Shown one piece after another: positions 20,819-32,472 of a stretch of DNA of 64,000 nt (positions are counted from its first letter, which is position 1; each line of letters begins with the position of its first letter). The notes below the pieces were generated by a model. The model saw nothing but the letters and a program-made list of their open reading frames with translations, made no database searches and was not told where the DNA came from. A program made the position numbers and the translations under genes. This DNA is from Bombyx mori. Taxonomy: Eukaryota; Arthropoda; Insecta; Lepidoptera; Bombycidae. The stretch covers positions 8,035,001-8,099,000 of the forward strand of contig NC_085119.1 in the NCBI RefSeq assembly GCF_030269925.1, read 5' to 3'.

Positions 20819-23007
20819 AAACTAACTAACTTTTTGTATTGCTTAAATTGGTACCGGAGCCTATAAATTGCTACGCAAATACCTATACCGTCTTCTTGTA
20901 ATACCGTCATCTTATAATATAAGATGTAAATACATATAAAAGGTTTACATCCTATTGACAAAGCTAAGCGTAATACATAACGTTTATAGAAATATCTTGT
21001 CACGTAGACAGTCAATTAAAATAAGTAAATTCTACCTATATCGCGAACTTTTAAAATAGCAAGGTAACTCAATTGTGGACTACATTTAGATGTTACTCAA
21101 TTGTCCGTCACGGCATTACGGGTGATTGGTTTGAGCTTGATTTTACTTAAAACACTACATACCACATATCAATGAATTGAAGCAATAGTTACATCCCCTA
21201 GAGAAGTGCTAACTAAAAAAAAAAAAACCTAATTTTTTAACGTTTAAAAGCGATAGTTATTAAACGTGTTTTCAATATCTGTGACTATATATTTAAGAGT
21301 GAAACGCTGGAATAGAAAAAAAAACAAATCGTAAACTGAAAATATATTCCTTAAATTTTAAATTTCTTGAAAAATCATCACGTACGTTTCATTTTTACCT
21401 TACCTCCAAACTTTAACTTTTTATCAAAGCGCTTAGTCGTAAACATAGATTGAGCCTTCCATCCCTTTCTTGACCTTTTAAACTTAGTACACCATCATAG
21501 CACCACAAATCCGTCGAAGTATATGAAACTGCATTAATTCCTTGTCTTCGTAAGTTAATGGGTTAATTTATAATAGGTGGGTCGGCGTAGCACAGGCGAC
21601 GACGCCCAAGCGCTGTTCTGTATATCTACGGCTCTAAAGACCGCCCAACGGATTTCCATATGCCGCGTAAAGGCTCATAAATTAAATGAAACTATTAAGA
21701 GCTTTGGCACGGTGTATCGGAAAATATTATAATACTATCGAATAAATTTATGATTTTAGTACTAAGCGCGGCTCTACGGTAGTCGGTATTGGACTCGATA
21801 AAAATCAGTAAGTAAACACTTTTTGTGTATTAAGATTGAATCATTATACAAGGTAGAATTCGATTCAGCCAATGGCTAAATATAATTAACTATAAACTAT
21901 AAAGTCAAGGCTCCATGAATTGCTGGTAGTGGTGCTACACTCTCTGATACACACCTATATTTATGGTAGTAGTCCCATAGCGTCTGATTGAGGAAGTCGT
22001 GGAGATTATACATGGTTGACCTAATATACCTATGAAGAGGTATTTTAGTGAACGGGATCAAGATCGACAAAGATATTTTCAAGAACTGACGAGATGACTC
22101 AAAAATGGACATAGTATTGATCAAGATCTCTAACTCTTTGTTTACTTTTTTTTTACTCTTTGTTTACTCATTGTTACACAATACAGCCGCACGCCATTTT
22201 ACTTTTCAATCCCTGGATAATGTCTTTTCTATAATATTGGCCTTATAGCCTTATGGACCCGTAAACGATAAAGGCCTTTAAAAAAACATTTAAAAGTTTG
22301 TGAAACATACAAGAACGCACTTAATTAGTTACCGTAGAACTACTAATATTTTCCAATACTAAAACGTTTGAAGTGCACACTGAATACGAGCGACTACAGA
22401 AAAGGAAAATGTGACTTTATGATTCAAAGGATTAAAATCAAATTAGAGTAAGAGCTTTTAGATATTCCGACACGACTACTGCTCATCGCTGTACGGGTTA
22501 AGATATTCAACTGAACTCAGACATGGGCCATTCAAAAGGCGCTCTAAACGGAGGGATACGAGCCGTAAAATAGGATTTCATGCATGCGTTGGTTTGTGTG
22601 AACAAATATGTACGGTTGACAAAGTAGGACCTTTGCCGATAACCGCGCAGAAAAAATGTGATTTTTCATTCAACGGAATATTTTAGAAGCGCTCTCCGTC
22701 CTCGTTAACTAACGGCTTACAAAATACACTTCGCCAACAAACCGCTTTAAATGAAATAGTTTCACAGAAAAACAGCTTCGAGTACCTCGTTACGGCTTCC
22801 TGTCGTATAAAAGTTAAAATTTTGCTAAACCAATTAACATCTATATTATACGGTTGGTATTTGTTTTTTTTAAATTCTAACAGATGATCAAGGTTTTCTT
22901 GTATAAATGTAAATTTGGCATAAGTCTATAAGTCCTATTGCATCCAAGAAAAGTTTTAAGACGATTTTAAATAATTAAACATACAAAACATACAAAAATT
23001 TATGTTA
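20819..23007. other. AT-rich unique DNA
   Basis: No gene supported. Two blocks with less A+T (21575-21700, 22440-22800) show no coding frame or splice pair. Confidence 0.45.
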
Positions 23008-23184
23008 TTTTTTTTTTATTGCTTAGATGGGTGGATGAGCTCACAGCCCACCTGGTGTTAAGTGGTTACTGGAGCCCATAGACATCTACAACGTAAATGC
23101 GCCACCCACCTTGCTATATAAATTCTAAGGTCTCAGTATAGTTACAACGGCTACCCCACCCTTCAAACCGAAACGCATTGCTGC
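23008..23184 (-). mobile_element. Bm1 SINE, 5'-truncated
   Basis: T run, then the normal body up to AAACGCATTGCTGC, where similarity stops. Shorter than the short form, so this is an ordinary truncated copy. Confidence 0.87.
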
Positions 23185-23238
23185 CGCTTATGTATTAAGT
23201 ATATTTACATCATAAAATGGATGAGCTGTACAAAACCG

Positions 23239-23588
23239 TTTTTTTTTATTGCTTAAATGAGTTGATGACTCACCTGGTATTAAAGTGAGACATAAGTTCT
23301 AAGGCCTCACAGTTTCTTACAGAACAACGGCTGCCTCAGCATTCACATCGAAACGCATTGCTGATTCACAGAAGAAATGGGCAGGTTCGTGGTTGCGGAC
23401 TGACAAGACGTCCTACTACCAGTAATTACGCGAATTATAATTTTGCGAGTTTGGTTTATTACACAACGTTATTCCTTCACCCTACAAGTTAATCGTGAAT
23501 ATTGGTACTTGACTGCGGGATTCGAACGCAGTTACATAGCTTGATACGAATGCATCGGGCGTCTTAACCTTTAGACAACGACGATTTC
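23239..23588 (-). mobile_element. Bm1 SINE, long form, decayed
   Basis: Has both the T run (poly(A)) and the tRNA-like head near 23500-23588 (GGGATTCGAACGCAG, TTAGACAACGACGA). Several internal deletions and many substitutions mark it as older than the copy just left of it. Confidence 0.8.
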
Positions 23589-23872
23589 AAAATGCATTTG
23601 ATATATCTCAATCTTTCACGGTAATAGGATGTTAAATTACAGTACACTTTTTGTTTGCATTATATGCAATATCCGAGTTGCCGAGTTACAACAAGCAACG
23701 TAACGTTAATGACGTCACTCTTTCTGAGACAAGAAGTTGAATTTATAATTATATTGTATAATGGCTGCTTGTGATCTGCCCTGCTAAGTCCCATCGTAGC
23801 CGCCGCATACTACAGCCCCGAACCAAACGATGGAGAAACAAACAGCCCCCGTCACCCTAGACATATCCTTTC

Positions 23873-24090
23873 AGATCCTCCCGATCCACTCTCGGAAATT
23901 TTGGGAATACTAAACACCAGCCACCGTTCTCGTCGAACTCGTTAAAGCGATGAAGAGTTAGTTCTACATGCAACTTAACCCATATGCACCACGCATTGAG
24001 TTTCTCGCCGGATCATTTTAGGGAGTTGCGATTTCGATCCGGTGGTAGATTCCACGAACCGATGCTCTTGCTAGGGTAGATGTTATAAAA
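23873..24090 (+). mobile_element. Jockey-type LINE 3' end, decayed
   Basis: Similar to the end of the 29443 element: GATCCTCCCGATCCA, CACCGTTCTCGTCGAACTCG and GAGTTTCTCGCCGGATC are all recognisable, followed by GATCCGGTGGTAGATTC. No frame remains. Confidence 0.72.
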
Positions 24091-24179
24091 TCCTCTAAAG
24101 CTGTACTCTGTGTGCACGTCTACCAACCGAGTCGAAACCAGAATAGTCCATCCAGCCTACCACCGGAACGACGATAGAA

Positions 24180-24422
24180 GATTGCGCAAAGCGGGAATGA
24201 GTTGCTCGCTCCGGGCATTTCAATATTGTAATAATTGTTACGTTATAATACTTCTTGTAAAAATGAATATTTAACAAAAAAAGACATGCTCGCTGAGTTT
24301 CTTGCCAGTTATTCTCAGGGCGGAGGCTACTTTTAGTAAATTGGCGGTAGTTCTTTTTGTCATTCAACAAGTATGTACTTTCATTTATTTTGAATAAAAA
24401 TGTTTTGATTTGATTTGATTTG
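24180..24422 (+). mobile_element. LINE 3' end with (GATTT)n tail, unassigned clade
   Basis: Contains GCTCGCTGAGTTTCTTGCC, ATTCTCAGGGCGGAGGCTAC and ends TTTGAATAAAAATGTTTTGATTTGATTTGATTTG. The same tail recurs at 24837. The GAGTTTCTTGCC ... CTCAG core resembles the hairpin region of the Jockey-type 3' UTR. Confidence 0.65.
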
Positions 24423-24836
24423 AACGCCCCTTTCGCGTTAGAAACCAACAGAACACAATCCGCGCAGGCTCAGCCCTATCAATATTCTAATTAATCATTG
24501 TGTTTAATTATAAATTCTCGTATTATTCATTAAAATCTAAGTTAAAATGTAACTTTCATTTGTAGAATTCATAAATGAAGCATTATCACCAAAACAATCA
24601 GCAACACGAACGTGTGTCGCATCCCTAGTGTCCTCGCATACTGGTTTTGAATATTGCATTTAGCATCACTATCTACAAGACTCAAGTCTGACACGGAAAA
24701 TAAAACTAAAACTTTAGAGAGTTCACTTGACAAACCTGAAATGAGTATGCAGGCTCTAAAGTAAATTGGATGGCATATTGCAATAAGGGCATGTTAATCA
24801 TTGAACTCAAAACGAAGCATCTGGAAAACGAATGTA
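24423..24836. other. AT-rich unique DNA
   Basis: No feature supported between the two related LINE tails. Confidence 0.45.
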
Positions 24837-24930
24837 GCTCTTTTTGACGTTCAACAAGTATGTACTTTCATTTATGTTGAATAAAATGTTTTTTGATTTT
24901 TTTGATTTGATTTTGATTTTATTTGATAAT
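24837..24930 (+). mobile_element. LINE 3' tail with (GATTT)n, second copy
   Basis: GTTCAACAAGTATGTACTTTC and the GATTTGATTTTGATTTT run repeat the end of the 24180 copy. Very short remnant. Confidence 0.65.
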
Positions 24931-25418
24931 TGGTGTATTAATATTCTAATACACGTATATATATGTTACATCGCTTTTTTAATGCTATATTCTTACCCTT
25001 CAAGTATTTTTCATATTTTTTTTAGTAGTCGGGAGTTTGCTTGAAGATAATACATAGCGTTCTATAAGTTAAGCTCGCCTATATATCATTTTGTATATTT
25101 AGATGTTCTTATAAATCTGCTTTTTGTTTAAATGTGTTTTATTGTATACAGTAAAGTTCAAAATACCTAATTTAATAATTGCAGTTCAAAATTATATTAA
25201 TAACTTTATTGTTAAAACATGTAACGAAATACTGATTTAGAATTAGGTTTAGAGATATTAGAATTGAACTAGACTGTTAACAGATACTTAATATTCTCTG
25301 TTGTAGTATAGTGGACAATAAATTAATTTAGACTATAGATACAAGTATTTTAAATTAGAACGCCAAGATCCTGCGTGATTCATTCAGATTTCAATTCTAA
25401 TGTTGCAGTTTTATGAAT
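24931..25418. other. AT-rich unique DNA
   Basis: No feature supported; ends at the Helitron at 25419. Confidence 0.45.
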
Positions 25419-25838
25419 ACTAGATGTCCCGCAGTAGTCGAAATTTGACTATAATTAATTGGAATTGTAAGTTTGTACACTATTATGATTGTATTTTATA
25501 CTTCTATAATCACAAATTTCGCCAAGACTACACTATTAAAAATATTAACAAAGACAAACAATATTTAATCTATTCTCAATTTGACAACAGACGTCAAAAA
25601 AAAATGTTTGACAGTAAATAGTATGCATGCGTGTGTGCATCAAATACATGGTCTGTAGTGTGTGTAATGTTTTCTTTATTGATTTAATGTATCTTTTATG
25701 CATTATTTAAAAAAAATATTAGCATTAGGCACTTCTTCTCTATATTCTCTATAAGTGTGGAAAATTTTATAATCCTCCGTCCCCGCAATTTTGGTAAAAA
25801 GGGATACAAAGTTTTTGCTTCGCGTATTAATATATAGA
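25419..25838 (-). mobile_element. Helitron, non-autonomous (family of 33004), copy 1
   Basis: On the - strand it runs from TCTATATATTAATACGCG to CTACTGCGGGACATCTAGT. Matches 33004-33414 over its whole length. Ends fit Helitrons: 5' TC and 3' CTAG, inserted next to A and T. The 65-codon open frame inside is not conserved in the other copy. Confidence 0.8.
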
Positions 25839-26155
25839 TAAAATAAATAGACTACCGAAACAATATTGTCATTACGTCTGGTTGCAATCGAGATAGTTTG
25901 CAATTCGATTTCAAACAGTAGTAATCTAAGTTACTGGACGGATTGCGGAGTAACTTCTACAGAACTATACAGCTAACGGTATCCATTCAACTAATGCACT
26001 GTCCGACTATTGGTCTTGATTCAAACGAGGCACTTGGTTCCACTAAGTAACGTATTACGTCACGAGTCCACACTTAATGCATCTGTTGCTTACACATGAA
26101 GTTTAAAGTTTTGATCTTAATATTGCAGCTTTATCTAACTACATATTTCTACATA
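25839..26155. other. AT-rich unique DNA
   Basis: No feature supported. Confidence 0.45.
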
Positions 26156-26349
26156 TTTTTTTATTGCTTAGATGGGTGGACGAGCTCACAGCCCACCTGA
26201 TGTTAAGTGGTTACTGGAGCCCATAGACATCCACAACGTAAATGCGCCACCCACCTTGAGATACAAGTTCTAAGGTCTCAAGTATAGTAACGACGGCTGC
26301 CCCACCCTTCAAACCGAAACGCATTACTGCTTCACGGCAGAAATAGGCA
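26156..26349 (-). mobile_element. Bm1 SINE, 5'-truncated
   Basis: T run, then a well-kept body ending at TTCACGGCAGAAATAGGCA. Confidence 0.88.
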
Positions 26350-26560
26350 CTACTACTCTTAGACTACATATTTTAAATTCTTAGCCTTAAGAAAGCAAAA
26401 GTATAGAAACAAACACTCTTGTCATAATTGTGAAATATTATAGAATTCTTTAAATCAATATAGTTCTTACTGAATTGAGATTCTATACAATTTTAATTGA
26501 AATTAGAACAAGTTTTGTGCCAGTTCCATACTAAAAACAAATACAAATGCCTCATAATTA

Positions 26561-26786
26561 TTGAATTTGCCGCTAAAGGCAATTAAAGCTTGTCTATGTA
26601 GTTTGAATGCGGCACTGGCAACATTATTAGTTCCAATTAACGCGGTAACCTCAGCACATGTATGGGCAATTAAATGGAGTGATACCTTACTTCCATTAGT
26701 ACCCTCTGTGTTGTTTACATCAATTAACAGCAATGTTAATTTTAATGCTCGCATCTGTTGCCCGCTTTGTATGGCCTGCCTTTACT
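26561..26786. promoter_or_regulatory. Candidate conserved non-coding block with four CAATTAA motifs
   Basis: Exact CAATTAA occurs at 26580, 26634, 26667 and 26721, spaced 54, 33 and 54 bp. TAATT/ATTAA cores are bound by many homeodomain proteins (general knowledge). Both strands are free of stops for about 75-83 codons, but no splice sites or codon bias support a protein. The regulatory role is a guess. Confidence 0.3.
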
Positions 26787-26789
26787 GAC

Positions 26790-28140
26790 TTCACATACAT
26801 ACGTTCGTACAGTTGATAATAATTTATTCGTTTTTGTCACTATGGCGCGGAACATATTTCATTGTTACTCTCGTCTGGCTAAAACAATGCATTTTTTTTT
26901 TAATTTCCAGGCTGAGTAGAACAATTGAAATTTAAATTTCTCGAACAAACTTATTAAGCATTTATATAACATAAAAGTTTAATAAAAGCTGCACGTTTAA
27001 AGTTTCTAAACATAAACGTGTATTCCAGACGCTGCAAGCTATCGTGCGGAATTTCTGAGACATTCATTTTGATGTCTTCTTTACGTCTCGTCCCCGTTAG
27101 CTCTCTAGGATATAAGTTTCCAGAAATGTATAAGATAAAGGTTAAATAACGGTGTGGACGTTAGGGCTGAAACACAATGCCACAGGTCGCTGTTTTTATA
27201 CTCTCCTTTAATGTTCTTTCCCCGTTTATGACACCATAAAGACTATACCGTCCACTACGCGTAATGAAATCTTGTGTTCAATACCGTGCGGGTAGTTCTA
27301 TGGCTATAAATGTGACTATTATAAAACTGCTGACGTTTAAATGACCTTTATCGATTATGTCAAGTGACATAATTCGAGACCCAGGAGTCATGTTCTTTTT
27401 GATAGCCCGAAACAATTTTAAGTTTTATTTTTAAACAACAATAGTTCAGTTCGAGACTTCGTGCTAAATAAGATTATGAAGTTTGAAAAATCATAAAATA
27501 TTTATTTGATACTTTGCATGAAAAACTTATAACATAAATAAACTATCTAGTATAATAGCAATCTAGTAAAAGTTTTTTGATTTTCTTGACTTTATTACCA
27601 TTTCAGTATTTTTTAAGTGAATTGTATACGCAAGAAAACCTGTTACTTTTAATATAAGAATTTCATTGATTTTTGGAACGCATCTTTGTTAACTTCAGAA
27701 TTGTGATGTGAAATTGCGTTGTGAAAAAAAATATCCTAAAAATTGCATACTGTCCACTCATATTTTAAAGCCATTTGTCTTTCAGACTGTTTAAGGTTTA
27801 AAGGTCGTTTCAATTTTAAGATTTAAAGTTCATTTTTATGTTACGGTCTATTTTTATGTTCCGTGAGTCAATCCTGAAGTGAAGATAGAGCTTAATATTC
27901 GTGAGTAACGTAAGTAAATCTGAAGAGATTGAAGTTAAAATGACAACAAAGGTTTACAACTAATACTTAAGTTTCATTAGGGAACTTAAGTAGACCGTCT
28001 AGTAAGATTAGTACGAGCACAAATGACGTGGAAGTTCTAATAGAAATTACGGTATAGATATAGTCAAATATAGACACACAATTGTCTTGCAATATCTCTA
28101 CCCTAAGAATTCCTGTCTAAATATTGTAAATTTTACAATA
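26790..28140. other. AT-rich unique DNA
   Basis: No gene, RNA or recognised repeat. Confidence 0.45.
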
Positions 28141-28581
28141 TTTTTTTTTTATTGCTTAGATGAATGGACGAGCTCACAGTCCACTTGGTGTTAAGTGGTT
28201 ACTGGAGCCCATAGACATCTACAACGTAAATGCGCCACCCACCGCGAGATACAAGTTCTAAGGTTTCAAGTATAGTTACAACGGCTACCCCACCCTTCGA
28301 ACCGAAATGCGTTGCTGCTTCACGGCGGAAATAGGCGCGGTGGTGGTACCTACCCGTGCGGACTCCCAACAGGTCCTACCACCAGTGATTACGCAAATTA
28401 TAATTTTGCAGGATTGATTTTTATTACACGATGCTATTCCTTCACCGTGGAAGCCAATCGTGAACATTTATTGAGTACGTATTTCATTAGAAAAATTGGT
28501 ACCCGCCTGCGGGATTCGAACACCGGTGCATCGCTACATAAGAATGCACCGGATGTCTTATCATTTAGGCCAAGACGACTT
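28141..28581 (-). mobile_element. Bm1 SINE, long form, well preserved
   Basis: About 441 bp. - strand head: AAGTCGTCTTGGCCTAAATG, then the B-box-like GTTCGAATCCC near 28515, the body and a T run at 28141-28150. One of the best copies for a local consensus. Confidence 0.9.
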
Positions 28582-28890
28582 CAAATCAATAATACTCATT
28601 GAGAAATAATTTTCCAACACGTGATTTATACCAGCATTAGAACTACATACAAATCGTGCTAGTACATAATTGTCTAAACTAGTCACGCACGCATGCAATG
28701 CAGTCTATGTATTGTGCCCGTATGAAGTGGTATCTAGTTAATCTAGCATTCAAGATCCACCAACAACAAACAACATGAGGAGCAAACAGATATAACGTAT
28801 TAATACTAACTACATAATATTTTATGAACTGAGTTACACAAAGAAAATTCCTCGAATATGTATAAATATTATCAGATGCATTTAATTGCT
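28582..28890. other. AT-rich unique DNA
   Basis: No feature. CATTTAATTGCT at 28879-28890 is the left half of the probable target duplication of the next element. Confidence 0.5.
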
Positions 28891-29113
28891 TTTTTATGAT
28901 TGAAAGATTACTGGTGGCCCGGAGGCCTTTCCAGTTTCACCAGGACAGTTGGGTGAGCAAAGGCTCAGCCAGGAGGGGTGGGATTTGGTAACAACTGCCC
29001 GAGCGCCTCCGAAGGAGACCTAACAACTCAAGAGCAATTGCTTCGCGAATTAATCTACTACCGGATCGGAATCGCGACCCATTGAGAAGATCCAGCTAGA
29101 AACTCAGCAGGCA
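28891..29113 (-). mobile_element. LINE 3' end (family of 63293), 5'-truncated
   Basis: - strand element starting (3' end) with a T run and ATGATTGAAAGATTACTGG. Flanks CATTTAATTGCT (28879-28890) and CATTTAAGTGCT (29114-29125) form a 12-bp target-site duplication with one mismatch. Its - strand sequence contains GAGTTTCTAGCTGGATCTTC and CGATCCGGTAGTAGATT, close to the 3' UTR of the Jockey element at 29443, so the two families share a 3' module. Confidence 0.78.
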
Positions 29114-29224
29114 CATTTAAGTGCTACAAAAGAACACATTAATTAGTTGATGTTTAGAAAATCGTCGTCAAAACACATAATAATTGTTTACTCAAAACAA
29201 AAGCAGTGTTTCTTAATATTGTTC

Positions 29225-29442
29225 TTTTTTTGTTGCTTAGATGGGTGGCTCACCCGATGTTAAGTGGTTGTTACCGGAGCCCATAGACATCAACAACGTA
29301 GTTGTAACATCTTAGTATAGTTAGTTACAACGACTGCCCCACAATTCGAACCGATACGCATTACTGCTTCACGGCAGAAATAGCCAGGGGGGTCGTACCT
29401 ACCCGTACGGACTCATAAGACGTCCCACCATCAGTAAAAACT
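29225..29442 (-). mobile_element. Bm1 SINE, short headless form, target of the Jockey insertion
   Basis: Ends with CCCACCATCAGTAAAAA like other short forms and has small internal losses (GGGTGGCTCACCCGATG). Its last bases are part of the 10-bp duplication AGTAAAAACT made when the LINE at 29443 inserted. Confidence 0.85.
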
Positions 29443-29569
29443 ACCGCGGTCAACTTCGACCGTCTGCGATCGTTCGCTGACGCTATCCGTAGGTCGGTAA
29501 CCCCCGAACAGCGGCTCGCGGCCGCTTTCGATCACATGGACGTTTACGAGTCCGTGTCGCGTACGTTAT
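29443..29569 (+). pseudogene. 3' end of LINE ORF1 (5'-truncated)
   Basis: Open from the 5' break: TAVNFDRLRSFADAIR ... HMDVYESVSRTL then TAA at 29567-29569, 20 bp before the ORF2 start. Position and frame fit the C-terminus of a Jockey ORF1 (Gag-like, nucleic-acid binding); the knuckle region is cut off by the truncation. Confidence 0.65.
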
Positions 29570-29589
29570 AAAATCTCTACCGGTAACCA

Positions 29590-32472
29590 ATGGCGCAAAA
29601 AGGTAGAGAAAAACCGTATTCCCTTACGTTAGCATTCTACAATGCTAACGGACTCGCGCGGCAACGCGATCAAATTTTCGAATTCCTCCGCGATAATCTT
29701 GTAGATATTCTATTAGTGCAGGAAACCTGTCTGAAGCCCTCGCGTCGCGACCCGAAAGTCGCGAATTACGTCATGGTTAGGAATGACAGACTCACCGCCT
29801 CCAAAGGCGGGACTGCCATTTACTATAGGCGGGCCCTGCACGTTGTCCCTCTCGATACTCCCTCGCTCTCACATATCGAGGCGTCAGTGTGCCGTATCTC
29901 GCTGACGGGACACCAGCCGATCGTCATCGCATCCGTCTATCTCCCCCCGGACAAGCCCCTTCTGAGCAGTGACATCGAGTCACTGTTCGGCATGGGAGAC
30001 TCCGTCATCCTGGCAGGCGATTTAAATTGCCACCACACTAGGTGGAACTGCCATCGTACTAACGTTAACGGTAGGCGTCTCGACGCGTTTATAGACGACC
30101 TCACCTTTGAAATAGTCGGTCCCCCAACTCCAACATGTTATCCGTATAACATCGCGCTCCGTCCGAGCACTATAGACCTGGCATTGCTTAGGAACGTAAC
30201 TCTGCGCTTGCGTTCCATCGAAGCAATGTCAGAGCTCGACTCAGACCACCGACCTGTCGTAATGCAGCTCGGTCGCCCCCACAACCCAGTCACTGTTACG
30301 AGGACCATGGTGGATTGGAATAAGCTGGGCACGTGCCTAGCCGACACCGCTCCGCCAATCCTCCCTTACGGCCCGGATTCGAATCTATCCCCCGAGGACA
30401 CCGTCGAATCCATAAACATCATTACCGATCACATATCTTCCGCGATCATTAGATCTTCTAAAGAAGTCGATGTGGAGGACAGCTTCCACCGCATCAGACT
30501 GTCCCCCGATCTTAGGAATCTCTTAAGAGTTAGGAACGCGGCAATCCGGGCCTACGATCGTCTTCCCACGCATTCAAACCGGATTCGGATGCGTCGTCTA
30601 CAACGCGAAGTCCACTCCCGCTTAAGCGACGCGCGTAACGAAAATTGGCATAGTTATTTAGAACAACTCGCGCCCTCCCACCAAGCATACTGGCGACTAG
30701 CTAGGACTCTCAAATCCGAAACTACCGCTACTATGCCTCCCCTCGTACGCCCTTCAGGCCAACCACCGGCATTCGATGACGATGACAAGGCTGAGCTGCT
30801 GGCCGATGCACTGCAAGAGCAGTGCACCACCAGCACTCAACACGCGGACCCCGAACACACCGAGTTAGTCGACAGGGAGGTCGAGCGCAGAGCTTCCCTG
30901 CCGCCCTCGGACGCGTTACCCCCCATTACCACTGACGAAGTTAGAGACGCGATCCACAACCTACAACCTAGGAAGGCACCCGGCTCCGACGGCATCCACA
31001 ACCGCGCGCTTAAACTCTTGCCAGTCCAACTGATAGCAATGTTGGCTACAATTTTAAATGCCGCTATGACGCACTGCATCTTTCCCGCGGTGTGGAAAGA
31101 AGCGGACGTTATCGGTATACATAAGCCGGGCAAACCGACAAACGAAACTTCTAGTTACCGTCCGATTAGTCTCCTCTCGACGATAGGAAAAATTTACGAA
31201 CGGCTCCTTAGGAAACGCCTCTGGGATTTTGTTACCGCGAACAAAATTCTCATAGACGAACAGTTCGGATTCCGCTCAAAACACTCGTGCGTACAACAAG
31301 TGCACCGCCTCACGGAGCACATTCTGATAGGACTAAATAGGCGTAAACAAATCCCGACCGGCGCCCTCTTCTTCGACATCGCGAAGGCGTTCGACAAAGT
31401 CTGGCACAACGGTTTAATTTATAAACTGTACAACATGGGAGTGCCAGACAGACTCGTGCTCATCATACGAGACTTCTTGTCGAACCGTTCGTTTCGATAT
31501 CGAGTAGAGGGAACTCGTTCTCGTCCCCGTCAACTGACCGCCGGAGTCCCGCAAGGCTCCGCGCTCTCCCCGTTATTATTTAGTTTGTATATCAATGATA
31601 TACCCCGGTCTCCGGAGACCCATCTAGCGCTCTTCGCCGACGACACGGCTATCTACTACTCGTGTAGGAAGATGTCGCTGCTTCATCGGCGACTCCAGAT
31701 CGCAGTAGCCACCCTGGGACAGTGGTTCCGGAAGTGGCGAATAGACATCAACCCCACGAAAAGCGCAGCGGTGCTCTTCAAAAGGGGTCGCCCTCCGAAC
31801 ATCACTTCGAGCATCCCACTCCGTAGTAGGCGCGCAAACACCTCCGCCGTTAGTCCCATCACTCTCTTTGGCCAGCCCATTCCGTGGGTCTCGAAGGTCA
31901 AATATCTAGGCGTCACCCTCGACAGAGGGATGACATTCCGTCCCCATATAAAAACGGTACGCGACCGCGCCGCGTTTATTCTAGGACGACTCTATCCAAT
32001 GCTTTGTAGTCGAAGCAAACTGTCCCTCCGTAATAAGGTAACTCTCTACAAAACTTGTATACGCCCCGTCATGACGTATGCAAGCGTAGTGTTCGCTCAC
32101 GCAGCCCGCACCAACTTGAAATCCCTTCAGGTTATTCAATCACGATTCTGCAGGATAGCCGTCGGAGCGCCTTGGTTCCTTAGGAATGTGGATCTCCACG
32201 ACGACCTGGAGCTCGACTCTTTTAGTAAGTATCTACAGTCGGCATCGCTGCGCCATTTTGAGAAGGCGGCACGACATGAGAACCCTCTCATCGTAGCCGC
32301 TGGAAATTACATACCCGACCCAGTAGACCGAATGGTAAACCGTCGACGTCGCCCAAAGCACGTCATTACGGATCCTCCTGATCCATTAACGGTGCTTTTA
32401 GGCACCACAAGCACCGGTCACCGTCCTCGTCGAACCCGTCGCTTGCGACGAAGGGCTCGACGAGCGAACTAA
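29590..32472 (+). CDS. ORF2: Jockey-clade LINE ORF2: endonuclease and reverse transcriptase
   Basis: 960 codons without a stop, near the usual 900-1000 of Jockey ORF2. An N-terminal APE-like endonuclease carries the expected residues: N18/N20 (YNANG), E45 (VQET), D144/N146 (GDLNCHH) and D219-H220 (SDHRPVV). A linker of about 180 residues follows, then the reverse transcriptase from about residue 455 (RKAPGSDGI), with YRPISLL, FFDIAKAFDKVWH, GVPQGSALSPLLF and catalytic FADD at 682-685, then a basic C-terminus rich in RRR. The protein would nick target DNA and copy its own mRNA there (target-primed reverse transcription). ATG at 29590 is chosen because homology begins within 10 residues. All key residues seem intact, so it may still encode active enzyme, though the copy lacks a promoter because its 5' end is missing. 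Confidence 0.92.
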   Translation: MAQKGREKPYSLTLAFYNANGLARQRDQIFEFLRDNLVDILLVQETCLKPSRRDPKVANYVMVRNDRLTASKGGTAIYYRRALHVVPLDTPSLSHIEASVCRISLTGHQPIVIASVYLPPDKPLLSSDIESLFGMGDSVILAGDLNCHHTRWNCHRTNVNGRRLDAFIDDLTFEIVGPPTPTCYPYNIALRPSTIDLALLRNVTLRLRSIEAMSELDSDHRPVVMQLGRPHNPVTVTRTMVDWNKLGTCLADTAPPILPYGPDSNLSPEDTVESINIITDHISSAIIRSSKEVDVEDSFHRIRLSPDLRNLLRVRNAAIRAYDRLPTHSNRIRMRRLQREVHSRLSDARNENWHSYLEQLAPSHQAYWRLARTLKSETTATMPPLVRPSGQPPAFDDDDKAELLADALQEQCTTSTQHADPEHTELVDREVERRASLPPSDALPPITTDEVRDAIHNLQPRKAPGSDGIHNRALKLLPVQLIAMLATILNAAMTHCIFPAVWKEADVIGIHKPGKPTNETSSYRPISLLSTIGKIYERLLRKRLWDFVTANKILIDEQFGFRSKHSCVQQVHRLTEHILIGLNRRKQIPTGALFFDIAKAFDKVWHNGLIYKLYNMGVPDRLVLIIRDFLSNRSFRYRVEGTRSRPRQLTAGVPQGSALSPLLFSLYINDIPRSPETHLALFADDTAIYYSCRKMSLLHRRLQIAVATLGQWFRKWRIDINPTKSAAVLFKRGRPPNITSSIPLRSRRANTSAVSPITLFGQPIPWVSKVKYLGVTLDRGMTFRPHIKTVRDRAAFILGRLYPMLCSRSKLSLRNKVTLYKTCIRPVMTYASVVFAHAARTNLKSLQVIQSRFCRIAVGAPWFLRNVDLHDDLELDSFSKYLQSASLRHFEKAARHENPLIVAAGNYIPDPVDRMVNRRRRPKHVITDPPDPLTVLLGTTSTGHRPRRTRRLRRRARRAN

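Noticed and set aside
28495..28581. tRNA gene in SINE heads (also at 2047, 37880 and 45340)
   Set aside because: A- and B-box-like strings are present, but the regions continue into the common SINE body and do not fold into a full tRNA.
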